Shown here: in pieces, positions 8,392 to 16,305 of the stretch | Layout of the letters: every line of letters starts with the position of its first letter | Position numbering within the stretch: position 1 is the stretch's first letter | Assembly: GCF_042678405.1 (NCBI RefSeq) | Contig: NZ_JBHTLI010000001.1 | Span: 1,612,001-1,676,000 of the forward strand | Source: Salegentibacter_A chungangensis | GTDB lineage: Bacteria; Bacteroidota; Bacteroidia; Flavobacteriales; Flavobacteriaceae | Direction of reading: 5' to 3' | Length of the DNA stretch: 64,000 nucleotides | Translations under genes and position numbers: made by a program | The notes under the pieces: model-generated | Told to the model about the DNA's origin: nothing | Seen by the model: the letters and a program-made list of their open reading frames with translations, nothing else | Database searches by the model: none

Positions 8392-9171
8392 ATGAAACGA
8401 CTATTAAGTTTAGTTGCGATACTGCTGTTTTGCATTGGCGGTATGGCCCAGGAAAGAACCTTCCTCATCTTTGAGTTTATGAAGGTAGACAACAGTCAGG
8501 AAGCAGATTATTACGAAACCGAAGCCTTTTGGGAAAAGATCCATAAACAGCGGGTTGCCGACGGAAGCATCCTGGGCTGGGACCTCTGGTCACTGTTGCC
8601 GGGAGGTGAAAATCAGGGGTATCAATATCTTACCGTAACCGTTTTTAATGATCCGCTTAAGATGATGCAGGCCGGAAACGGAATAATGGAAAGTGCCAAA
8701 AAGGCTTATCCAGATCTCAGCGAAGAGGAAATAGGGAATAGAATGAATAGCTCTGCAGAGAGCCGCGATCTTGCCGTACGCCTTTTTCTGATGGTTCAGG
8801 ATAAAACAGAAGATGAGTTTGAAATGGACCTTGGGACCATTACCACTTTAGACCTGATGAAAGCTACCGATGGTAATAATGAAGCCTATGAAAAGGCCGA
8901 AGCCGATATTTTCAAACCCTTGCATCAAAAGATGGTAGACGAAGGAGCAAAAGGAGACTGGCAGTTGCTGAAGGTATTGTTCCCAATAGGCAGTGAGGTG
9001 TATGCTTCCCATATTACCGCAAATATGTTCAAAGGAATGGAACAGTATATAAACTCCATGAGTTTTGATTCCGGTCTTACCGAAGCCGATCTTAATAATA
9101 TGGAAAAAGGTCTGGAAACAAGAGATATGAAATGGGTTTACCTGGCAAGGCTCGACAGAAAAGTCCGCTGA
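8392..9171 (+). CDS. Secreted protein of unknown function
   Basis: A 259-residue protein with a Sec signal peptide (1-19, ending GMAQ). I do not recognise the family. The mature part seems to contain two related halves, each starting with a strand (LIFEFMKVDN; ITTLDLMKATDGN), a helix with xEAdyYE / NEAYEKAEAD and H-x-x-x-(A/V)-D-(E/G), then GxW-(D/Q)-L-L. That arrangement is reminiscent of duplicated dimeric alpha/beta-barrel (ABM-like) domains, which is inference. It stands alone on the plus strand between the tRNA and a bidirectional terminator. A weak -7-like TATCTTTA lies at about 8351. Confidence 0.75.
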   Translation: MKRLLSLVAILLFCIGGMAQERTFLIFEFMKVDNSQEADYYETEAFWEKIHKQRVADGSILGWDLWSLLPGGENQGYQYLTVTVFNDPLKMMQAGNGIMESAKKAYPDLSEEEIGNRMNSSAESRDLAVRLFLMVQDKTEDEFEMDLGTITTLDLMKATDGNNEAYEKAEADIFKPLHQKMVDEGAKGDWQLLKVLFPIGSEVYASHITANMFKGMEQYINSMSFDSGLTEADLNNMEKGLETRDMKWVYLARLDRKVR

Positions 9172-9180
9172 GAATAATAA

Positions 9181-9208
9181 AAAAGGCTCCTGTTCTAAGG
9201 AGCCTTTT
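9181..9208. terminator. Bidirectional terminator
   Basis: Stem arms AAAAGGCTCC and GGAGCCTTTT around an 8-nt loop lie between two convergent genes, with A and T tracts on the two sides, so it can end both transcripts. Confidence 0.85.
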
Positions 9209-9227
9209 CTATTTGAAATAAACCTGA

Positions 9228-9833
9228 TTAATCTTCAGGGAAGTTTTCATTGTCCATAACTTCTTCCATCTGAGCGATATGACGCTGGGTATGCCCGGAC
9301 ATAAACAAAATTAATTGATAGGCATCCACACTTCCGAATGGTAATTTGGTAAAGTGCTCCCTTAGGTCATCGTCCGTAGTTTTTACATAATCAATATTTT
9401 CCTGTCTCTTTTGCTTAAAGGCCTCAAGACTTTCTTCAAAAGATCCAAACTTGTCTTTTGGCTCCAGTGGTTCCTGGGTTTTTACTTTTTTAGAGCGATC
9501 CCTTATGATCTGTAGGATCTGTTCATCGGTAACGCTGGCCTCTTTTGGAGAAGCTTCATCTACGGGGGCCTGAAGGCTTTGTTGAACCATTCCCGAAATA
9601 GCATTTTCGGCTATTGCCAGATGTTCTGTAATCTCAGCAAGACTCCAGGTGGACTCATCGGGTTTAAAGTTCAGTTGCTCATCGCTCACCCCATCAAGTG
9701 TGCTTAGAAGTTCCTCCCGGGATTCGGTCAATTCATTGATGGCTTTTTCCCGCTCTTCATCGGTTAATTTCAGACTGGATGTGCTAAAACTTAAAAGTAA
9801 GAGCATCACCAGGGGTAAGGCTAGTTTTTTCAT
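9228..9833 (-). CDS. Exported DinB-superfamily protein
   Basis: A 201-residue protein with an N-terminal signal peptide (about 1-19), followed by a four-helix DinB_2-like domain: RELLSTLDGV, then W-S-L-A-E-I-x-E-H-L (about 62-71) and the C-terminal HTQRHIAQMEE (about 180-190). The histidines at about 71, 180 and 184 match the three-His metal site of the DinB superfamily. Enzymatic roles in this superfamily include thiol S-transfer, but for exported versions in Bacteroidota the substrate is unknown. Single minus-strand gene, converging on the terminator at 9181. Confidence 0.85.
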   Translation of the reverse strand: MKKLALPLVMLLLLSFSTSSLKLTDEEREKAINELTESREELLSTLDGVSDEQLNFKPDESTWSLAEITEHLAIAENAISGMVQQSLQAPVDEASPKEASVTDEQILQIIRDRSKKVKTQEPLEPKDKFGSFEESLEAFKQKRQENIDYVKTTDDDLREHFTKLPFGSVDAYQLILFMSGHTQRHIAQMEEVMDNENFPED

Positions 9834-9945
9834 AATTGATAATTTTAATATGATTTATTTTTTCAGGTCAATAGGGTTTCGGTCAATTTTCCTGAAGTTC
9901 CTATAAAGATAAGATGTTGAATATCAAATTTTTGTATTTATTGAC

Positions 9946-10536
9946 TTAATTATTACTAACCGGACTTATCATAATATGGGCCCTGTGAGTTCCGGGATCC
10001 ATAAGCCAGGGCATTCCCGGAGCTTCCGGTTTTAGCGGCAGCCCTGTAGATTCGGCGGTGGCATAAGGAATATAGACCACATACCTGAATTTACCGTCTT
10101 TCAGCTCGCCAGTGTTATTATCGTAATTTTCTTCAGTACCTGAATAGATATACAGCGTACTGGGGGCATCGGGCATTTTCAGTTTTCCCGATTTTGCCTC
10201 CTTCGCACGGATGTCGCGCTTTTCCATTTCAGATTTTCCCTCGGCAATAAGCGCTCTTCCGCGTGCCATAAAAGGTTCCAGCTTTTTAGAATAGCAGGCT
10301 ACCTTAATGCCATCCTCTTCTGGATTATCGGCAATGCAGACCAGGTTATTGCTCCCTTCGCGGAGCACCTTTAGATTGCCGCTGCTATCATAGCCATAGA
10401 CCATTGCCCCGGCACGTTTATCAGACGGGGCGGCAAGTACCGCTGTTTTTATCTGAATTTCCGGAGAAAGAACTTCCTTTTGGGCGTAGCCTGAAATTGA
10501 GATCAGGAAGATACTTAATAATACTAAATTCCTCAT
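9946..10536 (-). CDS. Secreted protein of unknown function
   Basis: The start at 10536 is preferred because it gives a clean signal peptide (MRNLVLLSIFLISISGYAQ); the upstream in-frame ATG at 10578 would put 14 charged residues in front of it. The mature protein (about 178 residues) has two Cys (in NNLVCIAD and VACYSK), a helical charged middle (ARGRALIAEGKSEMEKRDIRAK) and a C-terminal stretch GMPWLMDPGTHRAHIMI. This pattern is seen in uncharacterised exported proteins of Bacteroidota; I cannot name a function. Single gene, no obvious operon partner. Confidence 0.7.
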   Translation of the reverse strand: MRNLVLLSIFLISISGYAQKEVLSPEIQIKTAVLAAPSDKRAGAMVYGYDSSGNLKVLREGSNNLVCIADNPEEDGIKVACYSKKLEPFMARGRALIAEGKSEMEKRDIRAKEAKSGKLKMPDAPSTLYIYSGTEENYDNNTGELKDGKFRYVVYIPYATAESTGLPLKPEAPGMPWLMDPGTHRAHIMISPVSNN

Positions 10537-10644
10537 AGTTAGTTGTTTTTGATGCCGTCTTATTAAAAAAGACCGCATAGTTTTACATAAATATACTAAT
10601 TGCTAAAGGAATTCAGGATTCCGGTATTTCGGGATGCTTTCGGG

Positions 10645-11112
10645 CTATTTAATTACCTCAAAGATCCTTTCATCTTCCTGAGATTGCCACTTTAATTCTC
10701 CGTTATAATAAACCTCGGTAACCCTCGTCGTATTACCGGACCTGTCTATCTTCGTTTTTATCAGGTCAGCTCCTTCAAAATTTTTAAAAACCAGTTTGGT
10801 TTCTGAATAGGAAGCCTCTGAGGTGTTGGTGTTTGGATATAACCTGAGATATATCTCACCTTCTCTCTCGGTTAGGGCTATGCCCTTGGGAGAATCCAGG
10901 TTGCCTTCGTAATATTCTTCCCAGGCTCCGTTTATTTTATGGTAGACTTCAATATCGGCTTCGGTTATCCCTTCTTTCGCCAGAAAATTGCTTCCTGCCT
11001 CATCTACATATTTTATCCAGGTAAGGGTGTCTACAATGGCACAACAATCAGATTCGGATGAACAGGAATTCAAGAGGGAGGTTAAGAACAGGAAAAGAGT
11101 AAATTTTTTCAT
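10645..11112 (-). CDS. Small lipoprotein of unknown function
   Basis: About 155 residues. The ATG at 11112 is chosen over the in-frame TTG six bases upstream. A lipoprotein signal ends at LLNSCSSES, with two further Cys directly after (DCC). The rest is acidic and beta-rich, with no recognisable domain. Orphan gene between two unrelated secreted-protein genes; function unknown. Confidence 0.65.
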   Translation of the reverse strand: MKKFTLFLFLTSLLNSCSSESDCCAIVDTLTWIKYVDEAGSNFLAKEGITEADIEVYHKINGAWEEYYEGNLDSPKGIALTEREGEIYLRLYPNTNTSEASYSETKLVFKNFEGADLIKTKIDRSGNTTRVTEVYYNGELKWQSQEDERIFEVIK

Positions 11113-11248
11113 AATCAAGGGGTTAGATGCTGCTTAGTATATGTAGTAAGATTACAAACTTGGTGAAAGGTTGCGTTTTAGGGCCAGATTAATTGGAATT
11201 ACGGTCAATTATTCGCAAACAGTATTGTATCTTTAATAAAAAGCGGTT

Positions 11249-11773
11249 ATGAAAGTTAAACTGTCCTTAGAAAAGAGTAAAGAAGAGATCGAGGATTATT
11301 TTAGGGATGTCAAATTCTTCAATGATAAAGGCTATTTCCCCTTCAAGTCTTTCGACGGAATAGATAAGGGTAATATATATATTGTTCCGCGGGAAAACTC
11401 CAACCGGATCTATTCGGCCAGCTGGGGTAAAACATATGACGGTACCATTCTTGAACGTCCCAATAACCTGAGGTATGTTCTTTTAAACTATCAGGAAAAG
11501 CTGTGTATGATTTTGGTGGATAGCATCGAAATAGACGGTAATACGCATAGTATGCCGGACAATGAGCTGTTTGCCCTTGCCGGGATGTACTATGTTGATG
11601 AAGCGAGGCAATTTCACGTGAGGCTGCTTACTTATATAAAGGATGACAGGGAAATGCCTGTGGTCTTTGAGACCGACCTGCTTCACAGATGGCCCAGGTT
11701 ATTGTATTCGGTTGAAGATATAGATAACACCATAAAGAGTGGACTATCTAACCTTGTTCCTGAAACCGGGTGA
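11249..11773 (+). CDS. Cytosolic protein of unknown function
   Basis: A 174-residue protein without signal peptide or membrane segment. It begins KVKLSLEKSKEEIEDYF and contains a beta-rich middle (GNIYIVPRENSNRIYSASW). I do not recognise it. A TATCTTTA box resembling -7 lies at 11228-11235, 13 bp before the start, so the leader would be very short. The last 30 bases overlap the 3' end of the convergent GNAT gene, so both ends encode protein on opposite strands. Confidence 0.6.
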   Translation: MKVKLSLEKSKEEIEDYFRDVKFFNDKGYFPFKSFDGIDKGNIYIVPRENSNRIYSASWGKTYDGTILERPNNLRYVLLNYQEKLCMILVDSIEIDGNTHSMPDNELFALAGMYYVDEARQFHVRLLTYIKDDREMPVVFETDLLHRWPRLLYSVEDIDNTIKSGLSNLVPETG

Positions 11774-12235
11774 GCTTTGCCAGACAATTTTTACGGCAGA
11801 GAAACCTTGTTTTTCCAACCTTTCATTATTCCGGAGATCAAACCCCTGTTTCTTGTAAAATCTTATAGGGGAGCCATACGGCCTGCCGTCGCTTTTTTTT
11901 AAATTACTTTCCGGGATCACCCAGCCGTGAAGTTCCTGCCTTTTTGTTTTGGCAAGATCCAGAAGTTTACTGCCTAAACCCTGGGTCTGGAAGTTACTAT
12001 CAAGAATAAGTAGAAACCATCTTTTATCTTCCCTGATAAAATCGAAATACCAGCCCACGATTCCTTTGTGGGGATGGGTAAGTAAGATATGGTAATGATC
12101 CTTAAGTCCCCGGAGATAATCCTCAAATTCTTCTATACCCGTAAAGTTCAGGGTCTCTGGATACTCATTGTTCCAAAGCCCGAAAAGTTCCTTCTTTTGG
12201 AGGTTAGAGAGAATTTTAGATTCACTAATTCTCAT
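11744..12235 (-). CDS. GNAT-family N-acetyltransferase
   Basis: A 163-residue acetyltransferase of the GNAT fold. The acetyl-CoA loop is visible in LILDSNFQTQGLGSKLLDLA (about 91-110, Q/RxxGxG/A type: QTQGLGSK), and the C-terminal part has FYKKQGFDLRNNERLEKQGF. The acceptor substrate is unknown. The 3' end overlaps the convergent gene at 11249-11773 by 30 bp. It is transcribed alone; the next minus-strand gene upstream ends 52 bp before its predicted start. Confidence 0.85.
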   Translation of the reverse strand: MRISESKILSNLQKKELFGLWNNEYPETLNFTGIEEFEDYLRGLKDHYHILLTHPHKGIVGWYFDFIREDKRWFLLILDSNFQTQGLGSKLLDLAKTKRQELHGWVIPESNLKKSDGRPYGSPIRFYKKQGFDLRNNERLEKQGFSAVKIVWQSSPGFRNKVR

Positions 12236-12286
12236 AAGAATTGAATTGGTTCGGTTTTGGTAATACCAGGTTTTGGGAAGGGAGTC

Positions 12287-12700
12287 TTATTCAAAAGGCA
12301 AAAGCTCCGGTTCGAGGTATATTTTCTTCGCCTTTTCAGAATTAAAGATGTCAGTTTTATAATGAGACCTCAGAAGCTCCCTGAAATCTGTTGTCAATCT
12401 GGGGAAGTCTGAAATGAAACCCCTGAAATTATCGGCTTCGGACTTTTTCATAAAATGGTTCACAGCTTTCACGGAAGCGGTGGTAAGGGTTTTGTTGTAT
12501 TTATCTCTAGCCCCAAGTCTTGTTACATAAATCAGTAACTGCCTGTTTATGTTATCTGCAGCGGTTTTGCATCCATATTTATTTATATGGATCCAGGCGA
12601 GCCTCAGGTGCGCTTCGTGATTAAAAATGGCAGGGTCAAGCCTGCCGTTTTTAAAAAGAAGTTCAAATTCCCGATCACTAAGGTCGAAATGTGTTTTCAT
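12287..12700 (-). CDS. Conserved protein of unknown function
   Basis: A 137-residue, mostly helical, soluble protein. The segment FNHEAHLRLAWIHINKYG (about 26-43), with two histidines spaced three apart, and YNKTLTTASVKAVNHFM are the most family-like parts. Similar short proteins occur beside acetyltransferase and VOC genes in other bacteria, but no function is established. The upstream membrane-protein gene (12713-13153) ends 12 bp before its start, so the two are probably co-transcribed. Confidence 0.65.
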   Translation of the reverse strand: MKTHFDLSDREFELLFKNGRLDPAIFNHEAHLRLAWIHINKYGCKTAADNINRQLLIYVTRLGARDKYNKTLTTASVKAVNHFMKKSEADNFRGFISDFPRLTTDFRELLRSHYKTDIFNSEKAKKIYLEPELLPFE

Positions 12701-12712
12701 TGTTGATCTTCT

Positions 12713-13153
12713 TTATTTAAGCCAGCCTTTTTGAGTTCCGTAACCGGCAAACCAGACCAGGAAAATGGCTATCGCGATGATCATTCCGGACATTATCATT
12801 CCCCCCGGGCCATAAGTTTCGGTTGCACCGGAGATTAATAAGGTGTGTATCATCTGAACCAGCACTCCAATAAGAGAAATTATAAAAAGTGCTTTTGCCC
12901 ATTTTTGCCTTAAAAGCAAGCCTACACAACCCAGGGTGCCTCCAAATACCGCGAGTGCAAAAGCAATTAGGGCCCATACAGGATAGGTGTCATAAAAAAC
13001 CCGTTCGCCTTCGGGCATTGCCTGAAGTGTTTCTTCTGAGATCCCCATATGTTCAAAAAAAGAGATCACCCCGGCAATGTTCCAGAGAAGCAGAATGCTG
13101 CTTAAAATCCAGAACCAAACCGGTACTTTTGAGCTAAGTACTTGTGTTTCCAT
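12713..13153 (-). CDS. Four-helix integral membrane protein
   Basis: A 146-residue protein with four predicted transmembrane helices (about 12-33, 59-82, 88-108 and 118-138) and short polar loops. The loop after the first helix contains EHMGISEETLQAMPEGE. This family is common in Flavobacteriaceae; some databases call members sugar transporters, which nothing in the sequence supports. It probably forms an operon with the downstream 12287-12700 gene and may be read with the VOC gene upstream (24 bp gap). Function unknown. Confidence 0.65.
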   Translation of the reverse strand: METQVLSSKVPVWFWILSSILLLWNIAGVISFFEHMGISEETLQAMPEGERVFYDTYPVWALIAFALAVFGGTLGCVGLLLRQKWAKALFIISLIGVLVQMIHTLLISGATETYGPGGMIMSGMIIAIAIFLVWFAGYGTQKGWLK

Positions 13154-13177
13154 AATGAATGTAAAATTGGTTAATTC

Positions 13178-13612
13178 TTAGTGTGCCTGGTCAAAACTTA
13201 CCATCCAGTTTATCCCAAACTTGTCGGTGAACATCCCAAAATAAGAGCCCCAGAAGGTATTTTCCATCGGCATCATCACTTCACCATCTTTAGAGAGTTC
13301 ATTAAAAATTCGATCGGATTCCTCTTTTTTATCAGTGTGAACAGATACTGAAAAGTTGTTACCTTTTTTGAAGTGCTTTGCCCATTCCCCTCCGGTATCG
13401 CTTCCCATAAGTACGGTCTCTTTGCTTATGGGCAGGGCAATATGCATAATCCTGTTCTTCTCTTCTTCAGAAATTTCGGGCATACCTTCCTGCCGGGGCA
13501 TTTCAGAGAAACGGCTTACATTAGAAAATTCTCCTCCAAGCGCCGATTTGTAAAAATCGAAGGCTTCCATACAGTCACCATTAAAGGTGAGATATACATT
13601 TACGGTATTCAT
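13178..13612 (-). CDS. PhnB-like VOC family protein
   Basis: A 144-residue member of the vicinal-oxygen-chelate superfamily, PhnB / 3-demethylubiquinone methyltransferase-like group. Seen are YLTFNGDCMEAFDFYKSALGGEF at the N-terminus (the phrase of the first beta-alpha-beta unit), MHIALPISKETVLMGSD, and the C-terminal WGSYFGMFTDKFGINWMVSF. Such proteins are often of unknown substrate and lack some metal ligands. It precedes the membrane-protein gene by 24 bp. The 13613-13773 gap upstream shows no clear promoter. Confidence 0.85.
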   Translation of the reverse strand: MNTVNVYLTFNGDCMEAFDFYKSALGGEFSNVSRFSEMPRQEGMPEISEEEKNRIMHIALPISKETVLMGSDTGGEWAKHFKKGNNFSVSVHTDKKEESDRIFNELSKDGEVMMPMENTFWGSYFGMFTDKFGINWMVSFDQAH

Positions 13613-13773
13613 AATTCTTATTATTATTGGTTAGAAATGATCAAGATCAGAATTAAGCTTCAGCCGATGGAAGATTGGGGAATCTAAACACTTGTTAAAT
13701 TACTGAAAATTTATTTTAATTCAGAATTTTTTATTCCGGGAAGGCCGGGGGATTATTTGATTTTGGACAAAGA

Positions 13774-13794
13774 GCCGAAAAATGTTTTTTCGGC
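13774..13794 (-). terminator. Hairpin, likely terminator of the hemerythrin operon
   Basis: A perfect 9-bp stem, GCCGAAAAA / TTTTTCGGC, with a 3-nt loop, lies 17 bp after the hemerythrin stop codon on the minus strand. The T tract after it is short, so termination is probable rather than certain. Confidence 0.5.
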
Positions 13795-13810
13795 GAGGTA
13801 TTTTTTTTAA

Positions 13811-14278
13811 TCACAACCAGAACTCATCATCCCAGGTGCCGCAGTCGTTAACATTGGCATTAAGCAGGCTTTCAATTTTCTCCAGTTCTTCTTTGTTCGC
13901 TTTTTCCTGAATTTTATTGAAAAGGATGCGTTCTTCGAAACGGATATGTTTTTCAAGCTCGTCTGCTAATTGCGAAAGGTGGTTCTGATCCACAGGGCTT
14001 TTTTCTTCAAAAAGGGCTTTCAGGTTTTTATGTTCAGCCATAACACGAATAAAAAGTTCATCTTCCTTTTCGAGGATCGGGAAAATATATGCCTCTTCCT
14101 CTCTAAAATGGGGCACCAGGTGGTTTATCCAAAACCAGTTGGTATATTTTTTAATTCGTTCCGGTTCTATCCCGGCTTCTATGCCCCTTCGAATTTTCAT
14201 ACAAAGCAACAAGCCCTGGTGATGTTCCCTGCTAAGCGGTTTTAGAGCTTCATGTCTTTTAATAGGCTGATGTTTCAT
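13811..14278 (-). CDS. Hemerythrin HHE-domain protein
   Basis: A 155-residue four-helix-bundle protein. It carries the spaced histidines and carboxylates of a diiron hemerythrin-like site: REHHQGLL (about 19-26), LVPHFREEEAYIFP (about 53-66), AEHKNLK (about 80-86) and LEKHIRFEERIL (about 108-119). HHE proteins bind O2 or are linked to NO and iron-sulfur damage; which applies here is not known. Its ATG overlaps the stop of the DUF488 gene (ATGA-type, 4 bp), so the two are translationally coupled. Confidence 0.85.
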   Translation of the reverse strand: MKHQPIKRHEALKPLSREHHQGLLLCMKIRRGIEAGIEPERIKKYTNWFWINHLVPHFREEEAYIFPILEKEDELFIRVMAEHKNLKALFEEKSPVDQNHLSQLADELEKHIRFEERILFNKIQEKANKEELEKIESLLNANVNDCGTWDDEFWL

Positions 14279-14625
14279 TTTTTGGTAAGGACTTGTTTTA
14301 ATACTGCGGCGTGATTGTTTTCCGGATCCCGTGATCCGTAGAGGAGGCTGACATCTTTAGTGGCTGCTATTTCCCTTATCCTGTTAAGCTCTTCGGTTTT
14401 AGCCTCCAGTTCCGTCTTGTATTCCTTAGTGAATCCTTCGAAGAGTTCCGGTTTGTGATTGAAGCGTTTGCGGAGTTCGGTTGAAGGAGCAAGGTCTTTA
14501 TTCCATTCATCAAATTCGAGATCTGTTTTTTTAACCCCTCTTGGCCAGAGACGATCTACCAGGATACGGTAGCTTCCGTCGGCCGATTTGTGATCGTAAA
14601 GTCTTTTGATTTTTATATCCTTCAT
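14275..14625 (-). CDS. DUF488 (YeaO-like) protein
   Basis: A 116-residue protein with the DUF488 signature: RILVDRLWPRGVKK (about 21-34), EWNKDLAPSTELRKRFNH and LLYGSRDPENNHAAVL. The family is widespread and uncharacterised; the fold suggests a Rossmann-like core. It overlaps the hemerythrin gene by 4 bp and leads this two-gene operon. The upstream gap (14626-14894, on the minus strand) holds a single GTAAC half-site but no full operator. Confidence 0.85.
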   Translation of the reverse strand: MKDIKIKRLYDHKSADGSYRILVDRLWPRGVKKTDLEFDEWNKDLAPSTELRKRFNHKPELFEGFTKEYKTELEAKTEELNRIREIAATKDVSLLYGSRDPENNHAAVLKQVLTKK

Positions 14626-14894
14626 TATCTATTTAATCCTTTTTGTTTAATATCATAACAAAAAATCGTACCTTCACAAGGTTACTTTTTTCTGAATATC
14701 AAATGTATAGAATACATCTTGCTGATTTCGGACTTTAAAAGAACCTCCAATTATCTACTGTACTTTAACTTGTGTTGTGTATGGTTATTGGGAAATAACA
14801 GGCTTAAAGTTAAAGAATTTTCAGGCATTGCTCAGTTTTTTCCCAAAAGAACGAATTAATAAAGTAAAGAAGTGTTTCACTAAATATTCTAATT

Positions 14895-15290
14895 ATGGAC
14901 AGGAAATCGTTTATCAGGAAGACTTCTGTAGGGATTTTAATAGGAATTCCTGCAGTAAGCTTAATTGGATGTTCGGGATCTGATGACGGGGGAGGATCAA
15001 ACGGTCCAAATCCAAATCCGAATCCAACACCATCGGGAAATTGCCTTGAGAATGGAACAAATGCATCTATAAGTTCCAATCACGGCCATACGCTTACCGT
15101 TTCTAAAGAAGATGTTGATGCTGCGGTGGAGAAGACCTATGATCTTTCGGAAGCCTCTACAGATCAACATATTCATCAGGTGACCATATCTGCAGCTCAA
15201 TTCAATACCCTTAAGAGCAATAACCAGATCACGGTTACTTCAACATCTCAGGCTCAACATAACCATAATGTTATCGTAAGTTGTGCGTAA
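14895..15290 (+). CDS. Histidine-rich lipoprotein, putative metal binder
   Basis: A 131-residue protein with a signal peptide starting MDRKSFIRKTSVG. This is a twin-arginine-like motif with Lys replacing the second Arg, so Tat or Sec export is open. The lipobox is LIGC (Cys26). A Gly/Asn/Pro linker (about 32-47) precedes a small domain with three paired-histidine motifs: NHGH, DQHIHQ and QHNH. Each is followed by a V-T or L-T-V strand, with AAQFNTLKSN between and a C-terminal SCA. Similar repeats occur in uncharacterised exported proteins. Metal (Cu or Zn) binding is inferred from the ligand pattern. Single gene. Confidence 0.7.
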   Translation: MDRKSFIRKTSVGILIGIPAVSLIGCSGSDDGGGSNGPNPNPNPTPSGNCLENGTNASISSNHGHTLTVSKEDVDAAVEKTYDLSEASTDQHIHQVTISAAQFNTLKSNNQITVTSTSQAQHNHNVIVSCA

Positions 15291-15351
15291 CTGTAAGTGG
15301 ATTTATAGAAATTTTTTAAGTATAAATAAGGGTCGGTAATCCATATCGACC

Positions 15352-15738
15352 CTATGCCAACACCAAAGCCAGTACAAAGGGGATAGTGATGGCAAGGGAG
15401 ATCATCGCCGGTTTTTTCCAGCTTTTCTTTTCGAATTCGATCTCATTCCCCAGGTATTTATTCCAGAAATATTCGTTAAGTATCCCGGCTCCAAGTACAT
15501 TGGCTACAATGGTTAGACTGGTGGTCATTGTGATGAATTGTGGCAGTAGGAGGGTAATTAGGGTATAGGAAATTCCGAAAAACAATACCGTATTTCGGGC
15601 CTTTAAGTTACCGGTTTCTTTCAGGTTAGACATTAGGATCACTGTCCCGAATATGGTAGAGAAGAGGACAGAGAAGGTGTAAATCACACGTTTGGAATAG
15701 AGTCTTGGAGGGGCAATATGCTGTTCTTCTATGTTCAT
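15352..15738 (-). CDS. Three- to four-helix membrane protein of unknown function
   Basis: The ATG at 15738 (MNIEEQHIAPPRLY) is preferred over an upstream in-frame ATG at 15816, whose extra 26 residues look like a spurious hydrophobic extension. About 128 residues, with transmembrane segments near 20-40, 50-65, 70-90 and 108-127 of the shorter form. No known domain; similar small membrane proteins are frequent in Flavobacteriaceae. Single gene. Confidence 0.55.
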   Translation of the reverse strand: MNIEEQHIAPPRLYSKRVIYTFSVLFSTIFGTVILMSNLKETGNLKARNTVLFFGISYTLITLLLPQFITMTTSLTIVANVLGAGILNEYFWNKYLGNEIEFEKKSWKKPAMISLAITIPFVLALVLA

Positions 15739-15845
15739 ATTATTAGGTTCCGTAAAAGCCTGTAAGTTTTGGGAAAAAGCTTTGTAATCGGCTGCAAAGA
15801 AACACAAAATTAACACGAAGTCCTAAGATTTCAGGATGCCTTGAG

Positions 15846-16265
15846 CTATTCCATCTTCTCTTCAGCCCTGAGCCTTTTTTTAACTCTCCAGTAAGAGATC
15901 TTTGGAGGACCCGAGAGGAAATTTTGTGAACTCTCTATAAATTCCTTAATGTGTGAGGTTTCCATATGGGTTGTTCTGAAATAGGCCTCATTATCCCATT
16001 CTTCATAAAGAAAAATCTTGGTTGGATCCTTAGGGTTACGGTGAATCGTGATTTTTACAAAATGTGGTTCCTGCCTGGCCTTTTCCACAAGCTTTGTGAT
16101 CTCACTCATTGCCTTATCAGCTTTATCCGGCAGACTTTGATATTCTACAAGGATAATGGCGTTGTCTGTTACTGCCCTTGCTTCTCTTTTTTCTTCGTCG
16201 CAGCTGAACAGCAAAAAGAAAATAAGGACAGGGAACAGCTGCTGAAGTTTGGTCCTGGTTTTCAT
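15846..16265 (-). CDS. ABM-domain (quinol monooxygenase-like) lipoprotein
   Basis: A 139-residue protein. A lipoprotein signal (lipobox FSC, about residue 22) precedes an antibiotic-biosynthesis-monooxygenase fold of about 95 residues: AIILVEYQSLPDKADKAMSEI, FVKITIHRNPKDPTKIFLYEEW and TTHMETSHIKEF, the last with the typical H-x-x-x-x-H helix. Most ABM proteins are cytosolic; a lipid-anchored form suggests a periplasmic or outer-membrane location. Catalytic function is unproven. Confidence 0.8.
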   Translation of the reverse strand: MKTRTKLQQLFPVLIFFLLFSCDEEKREARAVTDNAIILVEYQSLPDKADKAMSEITKLVEKARQEPHFVKITIHRNPKDPTKIFLYEEWDNEAYFRTTHMETSHIKEFIESSQNFLSGPPKISYWRVKKRLRAEEKME

Positions 16266-16305
16266 TACTTCCGGTTTTACACAAAGTTAGCTTAAAATCA
16301 GGAGT

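Noticed and set aside
14626..14894. GTAAC half-site upstream of the DUF488-hemerythrin operon as a regulatory site
   Set aside because: Only one half is present and no TAnnTTTG box lies 22 nt further; the partner half-site has several mismatches.
14777..15079. Two overlapping short frames (plus 14777-14983, minus 14810-15079) over the His-rich lipoprotein start
   Set aside because: They run through the signal peptide and linker of a clear lipoprotein gene in other frames and show no coding signature of their own.
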